From positions 1 through 64,000 of the forward strand of contig JACKCW010000002.1 of assembly GCA_020633845.1 (NCBI GenBank): DNA of 64,000 nucleotides, in the 5' to 3' direction. Below the pieces are notes generated by a model. It worked only from the letters and a program-made list of their open reading frames with translations. It was not told where the DNA came from and made no database searches. Both the position numbers and the translations under genes were made by a program. This document shows positions 53,894-62,973 of the stretch, piece by piece. Position 1 is the first letter of the stretch; each line of letters starts with the position of its first letter. This DNA comes from Caryophanales bacterium. Lineage in GTDB: Bacteria; Bacillota_I; Bacilli_A; Izemoplasmatales; UBA1188.

Positions 53894-55138
53894 TTATACC
53901 GCAACATTATAGACTTTAGAAATGGAATCTTTTCTAAGGACGACAAACACTAGCGTAGCTACCATATTAATCGCCATGGCACCAAACACTATCCACCTGA
54001 GATCAACCACTTCTCCCAGTGCTCCTGATACAAGTTGACCCGTAACGCTACCTAGACCGGTTGTCGCCATATAGAAAAGACTATTGAATCGGCCTCTTTT
54101 TTCGTTCGGGACATAATTTTGGGTAGAACTTGTTCTAATGGTAAAGGAAGTCACGGCTAAGATGCCGCAGATGAAACTGATGATATACATAATAGGAAGT
54201 GTGGAAAACAACATTGCACCTTGAAGAACTGAGGTTGCAATATAGACAAAAAGTGCAATTTTATAATTGTTTTCCGGTTTACTGCTTTTAAAATAATGAA
54301 TGATGGCCCCAATCACTCTTCCAAGGGCACCGACGGCCATAACAAAAGAGTAATCTTGTATTGTGTAGATGACACTTGATTCAAAAAAAGGCAGTAGCAT
54401 TGTTGCAAAAGCGGAATACGCCATCATATTAAAAATAAAGTATATGGTAATAAATTTTAATCCCTTTTCTTTTTTTAGATATGAAAGACCTTCTTTTAAA
54501 TCATTCATAAAATAACTGAGTTTATATACCTTCTCATCGGTTTTTTCCAGTGCCGGCTTATCGGTTGTAATAAACAATTCAAAAGTCGCTGTAAGCGTAA
54601 ACAAGATACCAGAACCGATAAATAGGTATTCAACGCCGATGGTCTTGTATAAGAAGGCGGCAAGCGGGACCATTAAAGTAGAAGCTATCGGATAAATCAT
54701 TGATGATATCGAATAAGCCTTTGAATAATTTCCTTTTGATACTAATGTCGGATAAAAAGAGTCATAGGCTATTTGGTAAAACGCGTTTTGCGAACCGATT
54801 ATAAAACCCAAAGCAAGAATGAGAAAGTAACTATCAGTCCAGCCTGCAAGATACATTAAGGCAATAATTATATAAAAAGATCCGGTTAGATAATCAAGAA
54901 AAACAATTATTTTCTTGCGGGAAAAACGATCTAAAAACGGTCCGACAAAGAAACTGACTATTACATAAGGAACAAGAGAAACTGTAGTGTATATCGCATA
55001 AAGCAAGGTTGATTCAGTATTTTGATACACTAAAAGACCAAGGGAAAAAGAGGCAACGCATTGCCCGACCATTGATATAATTGTTCCGATAGTAATAAGT
55101 GAAAAATCACTTGTCCAGAGTTTATTTCTCGTTTCCAT
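53894..55138 (-). CDS. MFS transporter
   Basis: 414 residues with about 12 spans. The loop between spans 2 and 3 carries GPFLDRFSRKKIIVFLDY, the MFS motif A variant of DHA3-like exporters; similar drug-efflux or macrolide-efflux proteins have this form. The substrate is unknown. It is the first gene of the run with the chromate half-transporters. A palindrome overlaps its -10 box. Confidence 0.9.
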   Translation of the reverse strand: METRNKLWTSDFSLITIGTIISMVGQCVASFSLGLLVYQNTESTLLYAIYTTVSLVPYVIVSFFVGPFLDRFSRKKIIVFLDYLTGSFYIIIALMYLAGWTDSYFLILALGFIIGSQNAFYQIAYDSFYPTLVSKGNYSKAYSISSMIYPIASTLMVPLAAFLYKTIGVEYLFIGSGILFTLTATFELFITTDKPALEKTDEKVYKLSYFMNDLKEGLSYLKKEKGLKFITIYFIFNMMAYSAFATMLLPFFESSVIYTIQDYSFVMAVGALGRVIGAIIHYFKSSKPENNYKIALFVYIATSVLQGAMLFSTLPIMYIISFICGILAVTSFTIRTSSTQNYVPNEKRGRFNSLFYMATTGLGSVTGQLVSGALGEVVDLRWIVFGAMAINMVATLVFVVLRKDSISKVYNVAV

Positions 55139-55147
55139 ATTAAGTAG

Positions 55148-55169
55148 CCTTATGAATTATAACATAAGG
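55148..55169. promoter_or_regulatory. Palindrome overlapping the MFS gene -10 box
   Basis: CCTTATG (55148-55154) and CATAAGG (55163-55169) pair; the eight bases between them read TTATAATT on the minus strand, so a TATAAT box lies at the centre. It is 10-31 bases upstream of the MFS ATG and looks like an operator. Confidence 0.6.
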
Positions 55170-55171
55170 TA

Positions 55172-55206
55172 ATAAAAAGAACGAACATAAGTGTCCGTTC
55201 TTTTGA
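55172..55206. terminator. Terminator of BMP-type ABC operon
   Basis: AAAAGAACG (55175-55183) and CGTTCTTTT (55196-55204) pair, with an inner ACA/TGT helix and A and T runs outside. It lies 10 bases past the last permease stop. Confidence 0.85.
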
Positions 55207-55215
55207 ATGATTCTA

Positions 55216-56226
55216 TTATCTTGCGCCCTTATCGTAAGGAATACCTTCCATCTTAGGTGCTCTAGATTTCTTAGATGTAAAGGCCAAGACAACCAAAGTA
55301 ACAATATACGGAAGCATTTTGTAAATTGAGTCTCCAGTTCCTTGAGCAAGATTGGAAAATGAAGGAAGGAAGTCGATTCCAGAACTGTATTTTCCAAGAG
55401 CGTTAAAGAAAGCGAATATAAGGGCGGCTCCAAGAATATTTTGCGGTTTCCAGTTACCAAAAATCATAACGGCAAGAGCTAGGAACCCAAAACCGGCCAC
55501 TCCGGCTCCCGGTGCTACCCCGGATGTCGCGATAAAGGCCCACATAATACCGCCAAAACCAGCTAGAAGACCAGATAAACCGACACCAATATATCTTGTG
55601 GTATAAACACCGATTCCGGCAGATGCAGCCGCTTGCGGATGTTCGCCGCACGACATCAGTCTTAAACCAAATCTAGTTTTATATAACACGATAGTCGATA
55701 TGATCCAGATAAGGATAGCGATTGGGGTAGTTATAGCAAATCCTTTAAACAAGAGAATTCCAAAGAATGAGTTTCTAAATTCTTCACTAAAGCCTAAATT
55801 AAAGGTAACCCAGTCATAGTTGAATAAAACTGTAGTAGAGCCGGCAGAACTAAATTCCGATTGAATAGATGATACTAAAAGGTAACAGAAGGCGGGAGCA
55901 AAAATATTTAAAGCCGTTCCGCCAATTGTCTGGTCGGCTTTCATGTGAATTGAGGCAAATGCGAGAAGCATCGAATAGATACAGCCAGAAAGGGCGGCTA
56001 CTAAAACAGCAATTAAAACTGCCCATTGCCCGGCAACTTCACCAAAGCCGTTCATGTTAAATGCTCTTATCGTAAGAGCCCCGAAAGTCGCACCTACTAT
56101 CATTGTTCCTTCAAGACCGATATTAATGGTTCCGCTTCTTTCAGTAAACATTCCTCCTAAAGCAACAACCACTAAACAAAGCGCATAAAGTAAGGTTGAA
56201 TTAATTAAACCAGGAAGCAGCGTCAT
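55216..56226 (-). CDS. Nucleoside/simple-sugar ABC transporter permease, second
   Basis: 336 residues with eight to nine spans. TERSGTINIGLEGTMIVGATFG and GVAGFGFLALAVMIFGNW are signatures of the BmpD/YufQ/NupQ permeases. It overlaps the first permease gene by four bases and is the last gene of the operon. Together they make the channel for nucleosides or related compounds. Confidence 0.93.
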   Translation of the reverse strand: MTLLPGLINSTLLYALCLVVVALGGMFTERSGTINIGLEGTMIVGATFGALTIRAFNMNGFGEVAGQWAVLIAVLVAALSGCIYSMLLAFASIHMKADQTIGGTALNIFAPAFCYLLVSSIQSEFSSAGSTTVLFNYDWVTFNLGFSEEFRNSFFGILLFKGFAITTPIAILIWIISTIVLYKTRFGLRLMSCGEHPQAAASAGIGVYTTRYIGVGLSGLLAGFGGIMWAFIATSGVAPGAGVAGFGFLALAVMIFGNWKPQNILGAALIFAFFNALGKYSSGIDFLPSFSNLAQGTGDSIYKMLPYIVTLVVLAFTSKKSRAPKMEGIPYDKGAR

Positions 56227-57449
56227 TGCTTCTCACCTCCTTTTATATCCGCTATAACAGGCGGTTTATTTAATATATTTGATTGGTTGGATATTGCTAG
56301 GTCTCTCTTTACCCGGCCTTTTAAAATTAAGTTGCGGAAGAAGAGTGAGAAAGCGCTGAAATAAATAATTGTCGATGTTATAACACTTACTATTTCAGTA
56401 TTATAAACTGGTTGCAGATTATCGCCACCGACCTTAAGGAAGGCAATAAATAACCCGCTGAAGATGACGCCTATCGGGTTGGATCCACCGAGAAGAGCCA
56501 CTGAAATTCCGTCGAATCCGGCCTGTTGTAATACTTCTTCGGTTTTATAAACCGCCCCATTATTACCGGTAAGGTAGTAAAGAGCGCCGCCGACACCGGC
56601 TAAAGCCCCCGCAACTACCATCGAAAGGATAATGTTCTTCTTATCATTGATTCCGGCATATTTAGCAGCGTTTTTATTTAATCCGCATGCTTTAAGTTCA
56701 TAGCCGAAAGTTGTTTTATATAGTATTACCCAAACCACTATCGCAAAAACAATAGCGACGATAATGCCGACTGATACGTTGTCGTTACCGGCAAATAAAC
56801 TTGCAAGATTTAAACGCGAAAGAATAATCCCGTCGCCGGTAAGAGTTAATGTTCGACTGGAATCGGCGCCTAAAGACTGAATAGCTGGTGTATTATATAC
56901 AAAAATATTCACAAGATAGAGACCAATCCAGTTTGTCATAATACATGTTATAACCTCGTTTATATTAAGATATGCCTTAAACAAACCAGGAATAGCGCCC
57001 CAGATAGCACCGGCTATAAGGGCCGCAAATATCGAAACGTACCAAGGAAGATGTAACATTCCGGCACAAATTATTGCTGCTATTCCACCGAACAGATATT
57101 GTCCGGAAGCACCGATATTAAACAAACCGGTTTTAAACGCAAAAGCCACGGAAAGCCCGGTCATAATTAGAGGCATCGCATAATAAAGCACTTGACCGAT
57201 ATTATACTTAAGAGTAGTAAAGCGTCTTAAATATTCCGAATAACTTGAAGGATTAGAAAGGCCTAAACTTAAGATCTTTTTCATTCCCCAACTTGCCGAA
57301 CTGAATCGTCCGGTAATCGCGCTTACCGAGCTTGATTTAGTGGCGCTGTATGTGACGAGTAAAACAACAAAGGCCAGAATAAGACCGATTACGATACATA
57401 AAAGCGTCGCTACTATGGAAGATAATTTAGTCAGAGTTTTAGTTTTCAC
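56223..57449 (-). CDS. Nucleoside/simple-sugar ABC transporter permease, first
   Basis: 408 residues with ten or so spans. FKTGLFNIGASGQYLFGGIA, YLNINEVITCIMTNWIGLYL and FDGISVALLGGSNPIGVIFS are signatures of YufP/NupP-type permeases. It begins immediately at the ATPase stop (one base gap). Confidence 0.93.
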   Translation of the reverse strand: MKTKTLTKLSSIVATLLCIVIGLILAFVVLLVTYSATKSSSVSAITGRFSSASWGMKKILSLGLSNPSSYSEYLRRFTTLKYNIGQVLYYAMPLIMTGLSVAFAFKTGLFNIGASGQYLFGGIAAIICAGMLHLPWYVSIFAALIAGAIWGAIPGLFKAYLNINEVITCIMTNWIGLYLVNIFVYNTPAIQSLGADSSRTLTLTGDGIILSRLNLASLFAGNDNVSVGIIVAIVFAIVVWVILYKTTFGYELKACGLNKNAAKYAGINDKKNIILSMVVAGALAGVGGALYYLTGNNGAVYKTEEVLQQAGFDGISVALLGGSNPIGVIFSGLFIAFLKVGGDNLQPVYNTEIVSVITSTIIYFSAFSLFFRNLILKGRVKRDLAISNQSNILNKPPVIADIKGGEKQ

Positions 57450-58994
57450 TTACTTTTTTTCCTCCACATTTTGTCTTTTGGCGCCGGCCATGTAAAGGCC
57501 AAGTTCTTTAACATTAGTTTTCTTCGGATCGAATTCGCCGACGATTTCGCCTTCATACATCACAAGAATCCTGTCTGATACATCCATTACTTCATCAAGC
57601 TCTAAAGATATAAGGAGAATTGCCGATCCTTCATCTCTAACTTTGATTAATTGTTTATGAATATATTCAATAGCGCCGACATCAAGACCTCTTGTCGGCT
57701 GGACAGCGATAAGAAGAGGCGCATCATAATCAAGTTCTCTTGCAACAATAACTTTCTGCTGATTTCCGCCGGACATACTTCTAGCCATCGTATCACTGCC
57801 TTGACCAGACCTAATGTCATATTGTTTTATCAGTTCGTCCGAATAAGTCGCAATCTCTTTTTCCTTCATAAAACCGGCAGACTGAAACTTTTTTTCAAAA
57901 TACTTTTTCATAACTAAGTTGTAAGAAAGAGGATAATCAAGGATTAAACCATACTTCTGTCTATCCTCGGGAATGTGTGCCATTCCTACTAAATTTCTTT
58001 CTCTGATGCTCATGTTTGTTATATCTTTACCGCGTAATTCTATATGACCTGAATCAACCTTCTCAAGACCGGAAAGGGCGTATGCCAGTTCGGTCTGACC
58101 ATTTCCTTCAATCCCGGCAATACAAAGTATTTCTCCGGCATGAACAGAAAACGAGATGTTGTTATTAACCATTTTTTTATTTAATTTGGACTTAACACAG
58201 AGATTATCAACTTTTAAAACAGTATCTTTAGGCTCTGCTTTCTTTTTATCAACAGTAAAGGAAACTTTTCTTCCTACCATCATTTCCGCAAGTTTTTCTT
58301 TGGTAGTATTCTTAACATTGACTGTCGCCACATGTTTGCCTTTTCTAAGAACAGTAACTCTGTCGGCAACCGCCATTATTTCGTTCAACTTGTGAGATAT
58401 AAAAAGAATAGATTTTCCTTCTTTGGCGAAGTTTCTCATTATTTCCATCAGCTCGTCTATCTCTTGTGGAGTTAAAACAGCTGTCGGTTCATCAAAAATA
58501 AGAATATCCGATGATCGGTAGAGCATTTTTAGTATTTCCACTCTTTGTTGCATACCTACCGAAATATCCTGAACTTTCGCATCCGGATCAATCTTTAAAC
58601 CATATTTTTCGGAAAGATCCATTACTTTTTTGCGGGCTTTTTTTCTATCAACGAAGATTCCGCCCTTCATTGGCTCCGAACCCAAAATAATATTATCCAG
58701 AACCGTAAATATATCAACTAATTTGAAATGTTGATGGACCATGCCTATTCCAAGGTTGGTCGCATCGTTCGGGTCATTTATCTTTACTTCTTTCCCGTCT
58801 TTTTTGATAATACCCTTTTCCGGCTGATAAAGACCGAAAAGAACGCTCATGAGAGTCGATTTTCCGGCGCCGTTTTCTCCTAAAAGAGCATGTATTTCTC
58901 CCTTTTTTAATTGAAGAGAAATATTATCGTTAGCAATGATGCCTGGGAAGGACTTTGTAATATTTAACATCTCGATTACATAGTTTTCTTCCAT
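57450..58994 (-). CDS. Nucleoside/simple-sugar ABC transporter ATPase (two NBDs)
   Basis: 514 residues with two nucleotide-binding domains in one chain, as in RbsA and YufO. The first has GENGAGKSTLMSVLFGL, SVGMQQRVEIL and ILIFDEPTAVLTPQE. The second (from about 260) has GIEGNGQTELAYALSGL and MSGGNQQKVIVAREL with QPTRGLDVGAIE. The second site's Walker A is degenerate (EGNGQTE), the normal state in this family. It follows the BMP lipoprotein gene after a hairpin. Substrate nucleoside or sugar. Confidence 0.94.
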   Translation of the reverse strand: MEENYVIEMLNITKSFPGIIANDNISLQLKKGEIHALLGENGAGKSTLMSVLFGLYQPEKGIIKKDGKEVKINDPNDATNLGIGMVHQHFKLVDIFTVLDNIILGSEPMKGGIFVDRKKARKKVMDLSEKYGLKIDPDAKVQDISVGMQQRVEILKMLYRSSDILIFDEPTAVLTPQEIDELMEIMRNFAKEGKSILFISHKLNEIMAVADRVTVLRKGKHVATVNVKNTTKEKLAEMMVGRKVSFTVDKKKAEPKDTVLKVDNLCVKSKLNKKMVNNNISFSVHAGEILCIAGIEGNGQTELAYALSGLEKVDSGHIELRGKDITNMSIRERNLVGMAHIPEDRQKYGLILDYPLSYNLVMKKYFEKKFQSAGFMKEKEIATYSDELIKQYDIRSGQGSDTMARSMSGGNQQKVIVARELDYDAPLLIAVQPTRGLDVGAIEYIHKQLIKVRDEGSAILLISLELDEVMDVSDRILVMYEGEIVGEFDPKKTNVKELGLYMAGAKRQNVEEKK

Positions 58995-59013
58995 ATTTGC
59001 CTCCTTTTTGTAA

Positions 59014-59047
59014 ATAAGGTCATCACGCTTTCACGCGATGACCTTAT
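59014..59047 (-). promoter_or_regulatory. Hairpin between BMP lipoprotein and ABC ATPase genes
   Basis: The arms 59014-59027 and 59034-59047 pair over 14 bases with one mismatch around a six-base loop. The minus-strand exit is TATTTACAAAAAGGAGG, with a weak T tract that runs into the ATPase ribosome site. It probably gives partial termination or mRNA protection so that more binding protein than transporter is made. Confidence 0.75.
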
Positions 59048-59067
59048 ATTGATATTAATTTTTAATA

Positions 59068-60639
59068 CTATGCGTTGTAATCAACAGTAACGTGAGTTAA
59101 ACCAGCAGGAACAGCAGCAGTCGAATTGTTAACAACAACTGAACCATCCTTTAGTGATGCAAATAAAGTGTTATATTCAGCAACTGTGAAAGTAGTGAGT
59201 CTCCAAGAAGATTCAGAAGTAGGAAGTCCTACGCAGTCTTCAGCAGCGCCAAGAGTTAAAGTAATACCGGCATGATCAACATCCCAAGCACCATCATTGT
59301 CATAGAAAGAAGTAAGAGCTTGATAAGTTGATTCAACAAGTTTCTTTTCGGCAGAAGTGATAATTCTATCAGATTCAGCAGATTGGTCAACGTCGACACC
59401 GATTACTTTTCCCGAAGTTGTAGCTTCAGCAGCAGCAACTACAGAAAGGTAAATTCCGCCTCCGCAAGAGAATACAACTTCAGTTCCGGCAGCGTACCAT
59501 GCATCCATCTTAGTCTTAAGATCGGCAGATGGAGAGAAAGTACCAGCGTAATTATATTTTATTGTAACGTTAACGTTTTTAGCAACAGCGGCAGCTTCAG
59601 CTCCCTGAACATACCCATAACCATATCTTACAACGGCCGGAACACTCATTCCACCGATGAATCCAAGTTTAGTATATCCTTCCATAACGGCAGCATATCC
59701 AGCTAAATAACCAGCTTGTTCTTCTTGATATAATATGCAGCAAGTATTTGCAGCAGTATAGTAAGTTGCATAGTCAGCAGTATGAGGTTCTCCATCAAGT
59801 AATAAGAATGCTACATCAGGGTATTGACTCTGAAGGTTATAAATAGCCTCTTCAAATAAGTATCCTGGGCAAACGACAACATCAGCACCAGCAGCGATAG
59901 CGGCTTTGATTGAAACTTCACGAGCGGCTGTAGAGTCCTCGTTTGGACGCCAATACGCATAAGTAAGATTATTTTCTTCAGCATATTTGATAACGCCGTT
60001 CCAAGCTCCTTCGTTGAATGATTTATCATCAATATTTCCAACGTCAGTAACAAGAGCGATATCAATTTCAGTTACAGGAACAAGACCCATAGCTTTAGTG
60101 CCGTCTTCAAGTTCAGCATAAACTACATAGTAAGTTCCGGCTTCAAGAGCACCAGGGTTGTCTCCCCAAGTTCCTTCTCCGTCAGTAGCAGTTTCCTGAT
60201 AAGGAGGTAAATAAAGAGTATCAGGTGTTAAATTGTCAATAGCGCCAGATTCTTTATTTTGTGCCCAGAAATCGATAGTATCAGGATCGCCAATAGCGGT
60301 TCTTACAACCTTAACAGCTAAATTTCCGTTGAATGTAACAACTTCGCCGTCAATTTTGTATTCAAAAGACCAGCCAGCATCGGTAGCCGGAAGAACAACT
60401 TGAAGAATGTATAAAGCGGTAGCACCTTTGAGTTCAGCTTTAATTGATGCAACTCTTTCGTCGTTAATAGCGATAGCAGTCATCTTGTAAGTTTCATCTC
60501 CAACCGCCGTTCCCCAACCATTGAATTGTCCTACTGCATAGTAGTCTTTTTCAGCATTCTCAAGGATAGTTCCGGCACATCCTGCAAGAAGCAAAGTAGA
60601 GCAGGCAAGCAACAGTAATGCAAAAATTCTTTTCATCAT
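59068..60639 (-). CDS. BMP-family substrate-binding lipoprotein with N-terminal extra domain
   Basis: 523 residues, about 170 more than a usual BMP protein. The signal peptide ends TLLLAGC (lipobox). Residues 30-170 form an added domain (DYYAVGQFNGWG, WSFEYKIDGEVVTF, PDTIDFWAQNKESGAID) that also occurs alone in the two next genes. The BMP domain follows (about 190-515): DIALVTDVGNIDDKSFNEGA, WNGVIKYAEENN, YLAGYAAVMEGYTKLGFIGG. It delivers nucleosides or sugars to the ABC transporter of 55216-58994. The start is ATG 60639 or, better spaced from AGGAG, 60636. Confidence 0.9.
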   Translation of the reverse strand: MMKRIFALLLLACSTLLLAGCAGTILENAEKDYYAVGQFNGWGTAVGDETYKMTAIAINDERVASIKAELKGATALYILQVVLPATDAGWSFEYKIDGEVVTFNGNLAVKVVRTAIGDPDTIDFWAQNKESGAIDNLTPDTLYLPPYQETATDGEGTWGDNPGALEAGTYYVVYAELEDGTKAMGLVPVTEIDIALVTDVGNIDDKSFNEGAWNGVIKYAEENNLTYAYWRPNEDSTAAREVSIKAAIAAGADVVVCPGYLFEEAIYNLQSQYPDVAFLLLDGEPHTADYATYYTAANTCCILYQEEQAGYLAGYAAVMEGYTKLGFIGGMSVPAVVRYGYGYVQGAEAAAVAKNVNVTIKYNYAGTFSPSADLKTKMDAWYAAGTEVVFSCGGGIYLSVVAAAEATTSGKVIGVDVDQSAESDRIITSAEKKLVESTYQALTSFYDNDGAWDVDHAGITLTLGAAEDCVGLPTSESSWRLTTFTVAEYNTLFASLKDGSVVVNNSTAAVPAGLTHVTVDYNA

Positions 60640-61249
60640 TTCTCCTTTTTATGTCTTGCGTTTTGAAAACGCTTTCTATATACATTAATAACGCAAATGT
60701 CTAGAAAAAACAAGAAAAAAGTCTAGAAACAATGTAGTTGCTCAAATATTTATAAAAATAGAGAAGTTCATTCGTTTATTTATGCACTAATTATAATCAG
60801 TCCCATGGCTTTATATGTACTGAATTCAGCATAAACGAGATAATAAGTCCCATCTTCAAGAGCACCAGGGTTGTCTCCCCAAGTTCCTTCTCCGTCAGTG
60901 GCAGTTTCCTGATAAGGAGGCATATAAAGAGTATCCGGTGTTAAATTGGTAATAGCTCCAGATTCTTTATTTTGTGCCCAGAAATCGATAGTATCAGGAT
61001 CGTCTTTGGCAGTTCTAACAACTTTAATGGCTTGGTTTCCGTCGAAAGTAACGGTTTCGCCATCAATTTTGTACTCAAATGTCCAGCCAGCTCCTTCTCC
61101 CTGAAGGGCAACCTGAAGTACATAAACGGCAGTAGCACCTTTAAGTTCAGCTTTAATTGATGCAACTCTTTCGTCGTTAATAGCGATAGCAGTCATCTTG
61201 TAAGTTTCATCTCCAACCGCCGTTCCCCAACCATTGAATTGTCCTACTG
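60430..61249. repeat. Tandem duplication, copy 1 (713-bp period)
   Basis: This segment matches 61143-61962 base for base when shifted by 713, apart from one difference (C at 61225, T at 61938). It spans the BMP gene 5' end, the 140-bp promoter region and the lipoprotein gene 60780-61352 nearly to its start. Confidence 0.9.
60664..60727 (-). promoter_or_regulatory. Promoter region of BMP operon with cre site
   Basis: TGAAAACGCTTTCT (60664-60677) fits the CcpA cre consensus TGWAARCGYTWNCW at every position. It lies just downstream of a TATATA box on the minus strand, so CcpA would repress when good sugars are present. GTCTAGA occurs at 60699 and 60721 (22 bp apart). GCGTTTT-G-AAAACGC around the cre is a palindrome. 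The rest of the gap 60640-60779 holds nothing else. Confidence 0.7.
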
Positions 61250-61352
61250 CATAGTAGTCTTTTTCAGCATTCTCAAGGATAGTTCCGGCACATCCTGCAA
61301 GAAGCAAAGTAGAGCAGGCAAGCAACAGTAATGCAAAAATTCTTTTCATCAT
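60780..61352 (-). CDS. Lipoprotein of the FNGW domain, chimeric copy
   Basis: 190 residues. The first 70 residues or so, signal peptide included, equal those of the BMP lipoprotein; the remainder equals the lipoprotein 61493-62098. It therefore looks like a recombinant of the two. One domain only (DYYAVGQFNGWGTA, WTFEYKIDGETVTF, PDTIDFWAQNKESGA, GTWGDNPGALEDGT), without the BMP part. The FNGW and W-rich beta pattern recalls carbohydrate-binding (CBM48-like) folds, unproven. Lipid-anchored outside the cell. Confidence 0.85.
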   Translation of the reverse strand: MMKRIFALLLLACSTLLLAGCAGTILENAEKDYYAVGQFNGWGTAVGDETYKMTAIAINDERVASIKAELKGATAVYVLQVALQGEGAGWTFEYKIDGETVTFDGNQAIKVVRTAKDDPDTIDFWAQNKESGAITNLTPDTLYMPPYQETATDGEGTWGDNPGALEDGTYYLVYAEFSTYKAMGLIIISA

Positions 61353-61962
61353 TTCTCCTTTTTATGTCTTGCGTTTTGAAAACGCTTTCTATATACATTA
61401 ATAACGCAAATGTCTAGAAAAAACAAGAAAAAAGTCTAGAAACAATGTAGTTGCTCAAATATTTATAAAAATAGAGAAGTTCATTCGTTTATTTATGCAC
61501 TAATTATAATCAGTCCCATGGCTTTATATGTACTGAATTCAGCATAAACGAGATAATAAGTCCCATCTTCAAGAGCACCAGGGTTGTCTCCCCAAGTTCC
61601 TTCTCCGTCAGTGGCAGTTTCCTGATAAGGAGGCATATAAAGAGTATCCGGTGTTAAATTGGTAATAGCTCCAGATTCTTTATTTTGTGCCCAGAAATCG
61701 ATAGTATCAGGATCGTCTTTGGCAGTTCTAACAACTTTAATGGCTTGGTTTCCGTCGAAAGTAACGGTTTCGCCATCAATTTTGTACTCAAATGTCCAGC
61801 CAGCTCCTTCTCCCTGAAGGGCAACCTGAAGTACATAAACGGCAGTAGCACCTTTAAGTTCAGCTTTAATTGATGCAACTCTTTCGTCGTTAATAGCGAT
61901 AGCAGTCATCTTGTAAGTTTCATCTCCAACCGCCGTTTCCCAACCATTGAATTGTCCTACTG
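61143..61962. repeat. Tandem duplication, copy 2 (713-bp period)
   Basis: Second copy of 60430-61249. The identity ends at 61962, in the sixth codon after the signal region of the lipoprotein gene, where the two genes have unrelated 5' ends. Confidence 0.9.
61377..61440 (-). promoter_or_regulatory. Second copy of cre-containing promoter
   Basis: Identical to 60664-60727 (cre at 61377-61390, GTCTAGA twice). It drives the chimeric lipoprotein gene 60780-61352. It lies in 61353-61492, which holds nothing else. Confidence 0.7.
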
Positions 61963-62098
61963 CATAGTAGTCTTTTAATTCATTTTCAAGAACAACTTCA
62001 TTATATGGATCATCTGTTGTTCCGCCTAAAATAAAATCACAGCCGGAAAGTAAAAATGTGCAAATAAAAGCAAATAAAATCATAAATATTTTTTTCAT
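61493..62098 (-). CDS. Lipoprotein of the FNGW domain, original copy
   Basis: 201 residues with its own lipoprotein signal (MKKIFMILFAFICTFLLSGC) and linker, then the same domain as the neighbour, with one substitution (WETAVG for WGTAVG). Start at ATG 62098, with AAGGTG upstream; the ATG 21 bases earlier is unlikely. Function unknown; the neighbours, a sugar/nucleoside importer and an alpha-amylase, suggest glycan binding at the surface. Confidence 0.85.
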   Translation of the reverse strand: MKKIFMILFAFICTFLLSGCDFILGGTTDDPYNEVVLENELKDYYAVGQFNGWETAVGDETYKMTAIAINDERVASIKAELKGATAVYVLQVALQGEGAGWTFEYKIDGETVTFDGNQAIKVVRTAKDDPDTIDFWAQNKESGAITNLTPDTLYMPPYQETATDGEGTWGDNPGALEDGTYYLVYAEFSTYKAMGLIIISA

Positions 62099-62141
62099 TA
62101 TTTCACCTTGATGTAGCACTCGTTGTAATATAGTTTAATGA

Positions 62142-62909
62142 TTACGCTTTAATTAGTTTATTTTTCGCCTTTATATCTTTAAGAATAAAAGGAAGATGAA
62201 TTAATCCTTCAAGAGTAAAAGCCAATAATACATACTTAATAATATACATAACATACCCTTGATTAAGGTTTAAATACGGAAGACCATCGATTGGCGCATC
62301 GGCCGTAAAACAGAAATTATAGTACGAACCCCCGGTTGATAACATCGAGTTCATATAAATTGAACCGATAAAAACGGCAAGAAGAATTAAAATAGTGTGT
62401 CCTAGATCTACGGCATGAATATCAACATACTTGTAAACCACAATCGAAAGACCGAATGTTAAAAGACAAGCATGATAGATGAAATATTCATATGCTAGAT
62501 AAGACGTAAATGAACACGACGAGATAGTAACAATAAATACCGGAAGTATACCACTAAAAACACCTGTCGCAAAAACAAAGGCTAAAAGTGTGTGTCTCAC
62601 ATTCTCTTTTTTAGTTAATAAAGCCGCTAAAATAAAAAACGGTTGGATAGAACAAAGTTGAAAAGGAAGGCCGAGTTTGCTTAATATGTAATGCCCGGTT
62701 TCTTCATAAGTCATTTGTATGAAATACGCATATTTCATTAATTCGGAAACTAAAGAAACACAAAGCATTATTATCATCAAAGTTTTAAGTGACGGTTTGA
62801 ATTTTCCGATTAATACCATCCCCGAGACCGCGATAACAAAAACAATGCCGATCCAAAGTAAATGAGCTCCTCCATAAGCTCCGTCTGTCAGTAATAAATT
62901 GATTTGCAT
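62142..62909 (-). CDS. YwaF/TMEM164-like integral membrane protein
   Basis: About 255 residues with seven spans. LPFQLCSIQPFFILAALL, YFIYHACLLTFGLSIVV and GGSYYNF are landmarks of the YwaF (TIGR02206) family. The role is unknown in bacteria. Start at 62909 with GGGGG five bases upstream; the ATG 12 bases earlier lies before the ribosome site. Independent of its neighbours. Confidence 0.75.
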   Translation of the reverse strand: MQINLLLTDGAYGGAHLLWIGIVFVIAVSGMVLIGKFKPSLKTLMIIMLCVSLVSELMKYAYFIQMTYEETGHYILSKLGLPFQLCSIQPFFILAALLTKKENVRHTLLAFVFATGVFSGILPVFIVTISSCSFTSYLAYEYFIYHACLLTFGLSIVVYKYVDIHAVDLGHTILILLAVFIGSIYMNSMLSTGGSYYNFCFTADAPIDGLPYLNLNQGYVMYIIKYVLLAFTLEGLIHLPFILKDIKAKNKLIKA

Positions 62910-62973
62910 ATGAACCCCCATAGTAAATATTCACATAGTTAGAATTCTATCACAACTAGAATAAAGAGTGAAC

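Noticed and set aside
55140..55460. 106-codon minus-strand frame at the end of the BMP operon
   Set aside because: It overlaps the terminator and the recognised permease in another frame; composition is that of a shifted membrane protein.
60780..62098. Insertion sequence or transposon as cause of the duplication
   Set aside because: No transposase or terminal inverted repeats; the boundaries fall inside homologous lipoprotein domains, as expected for homologous recombination.
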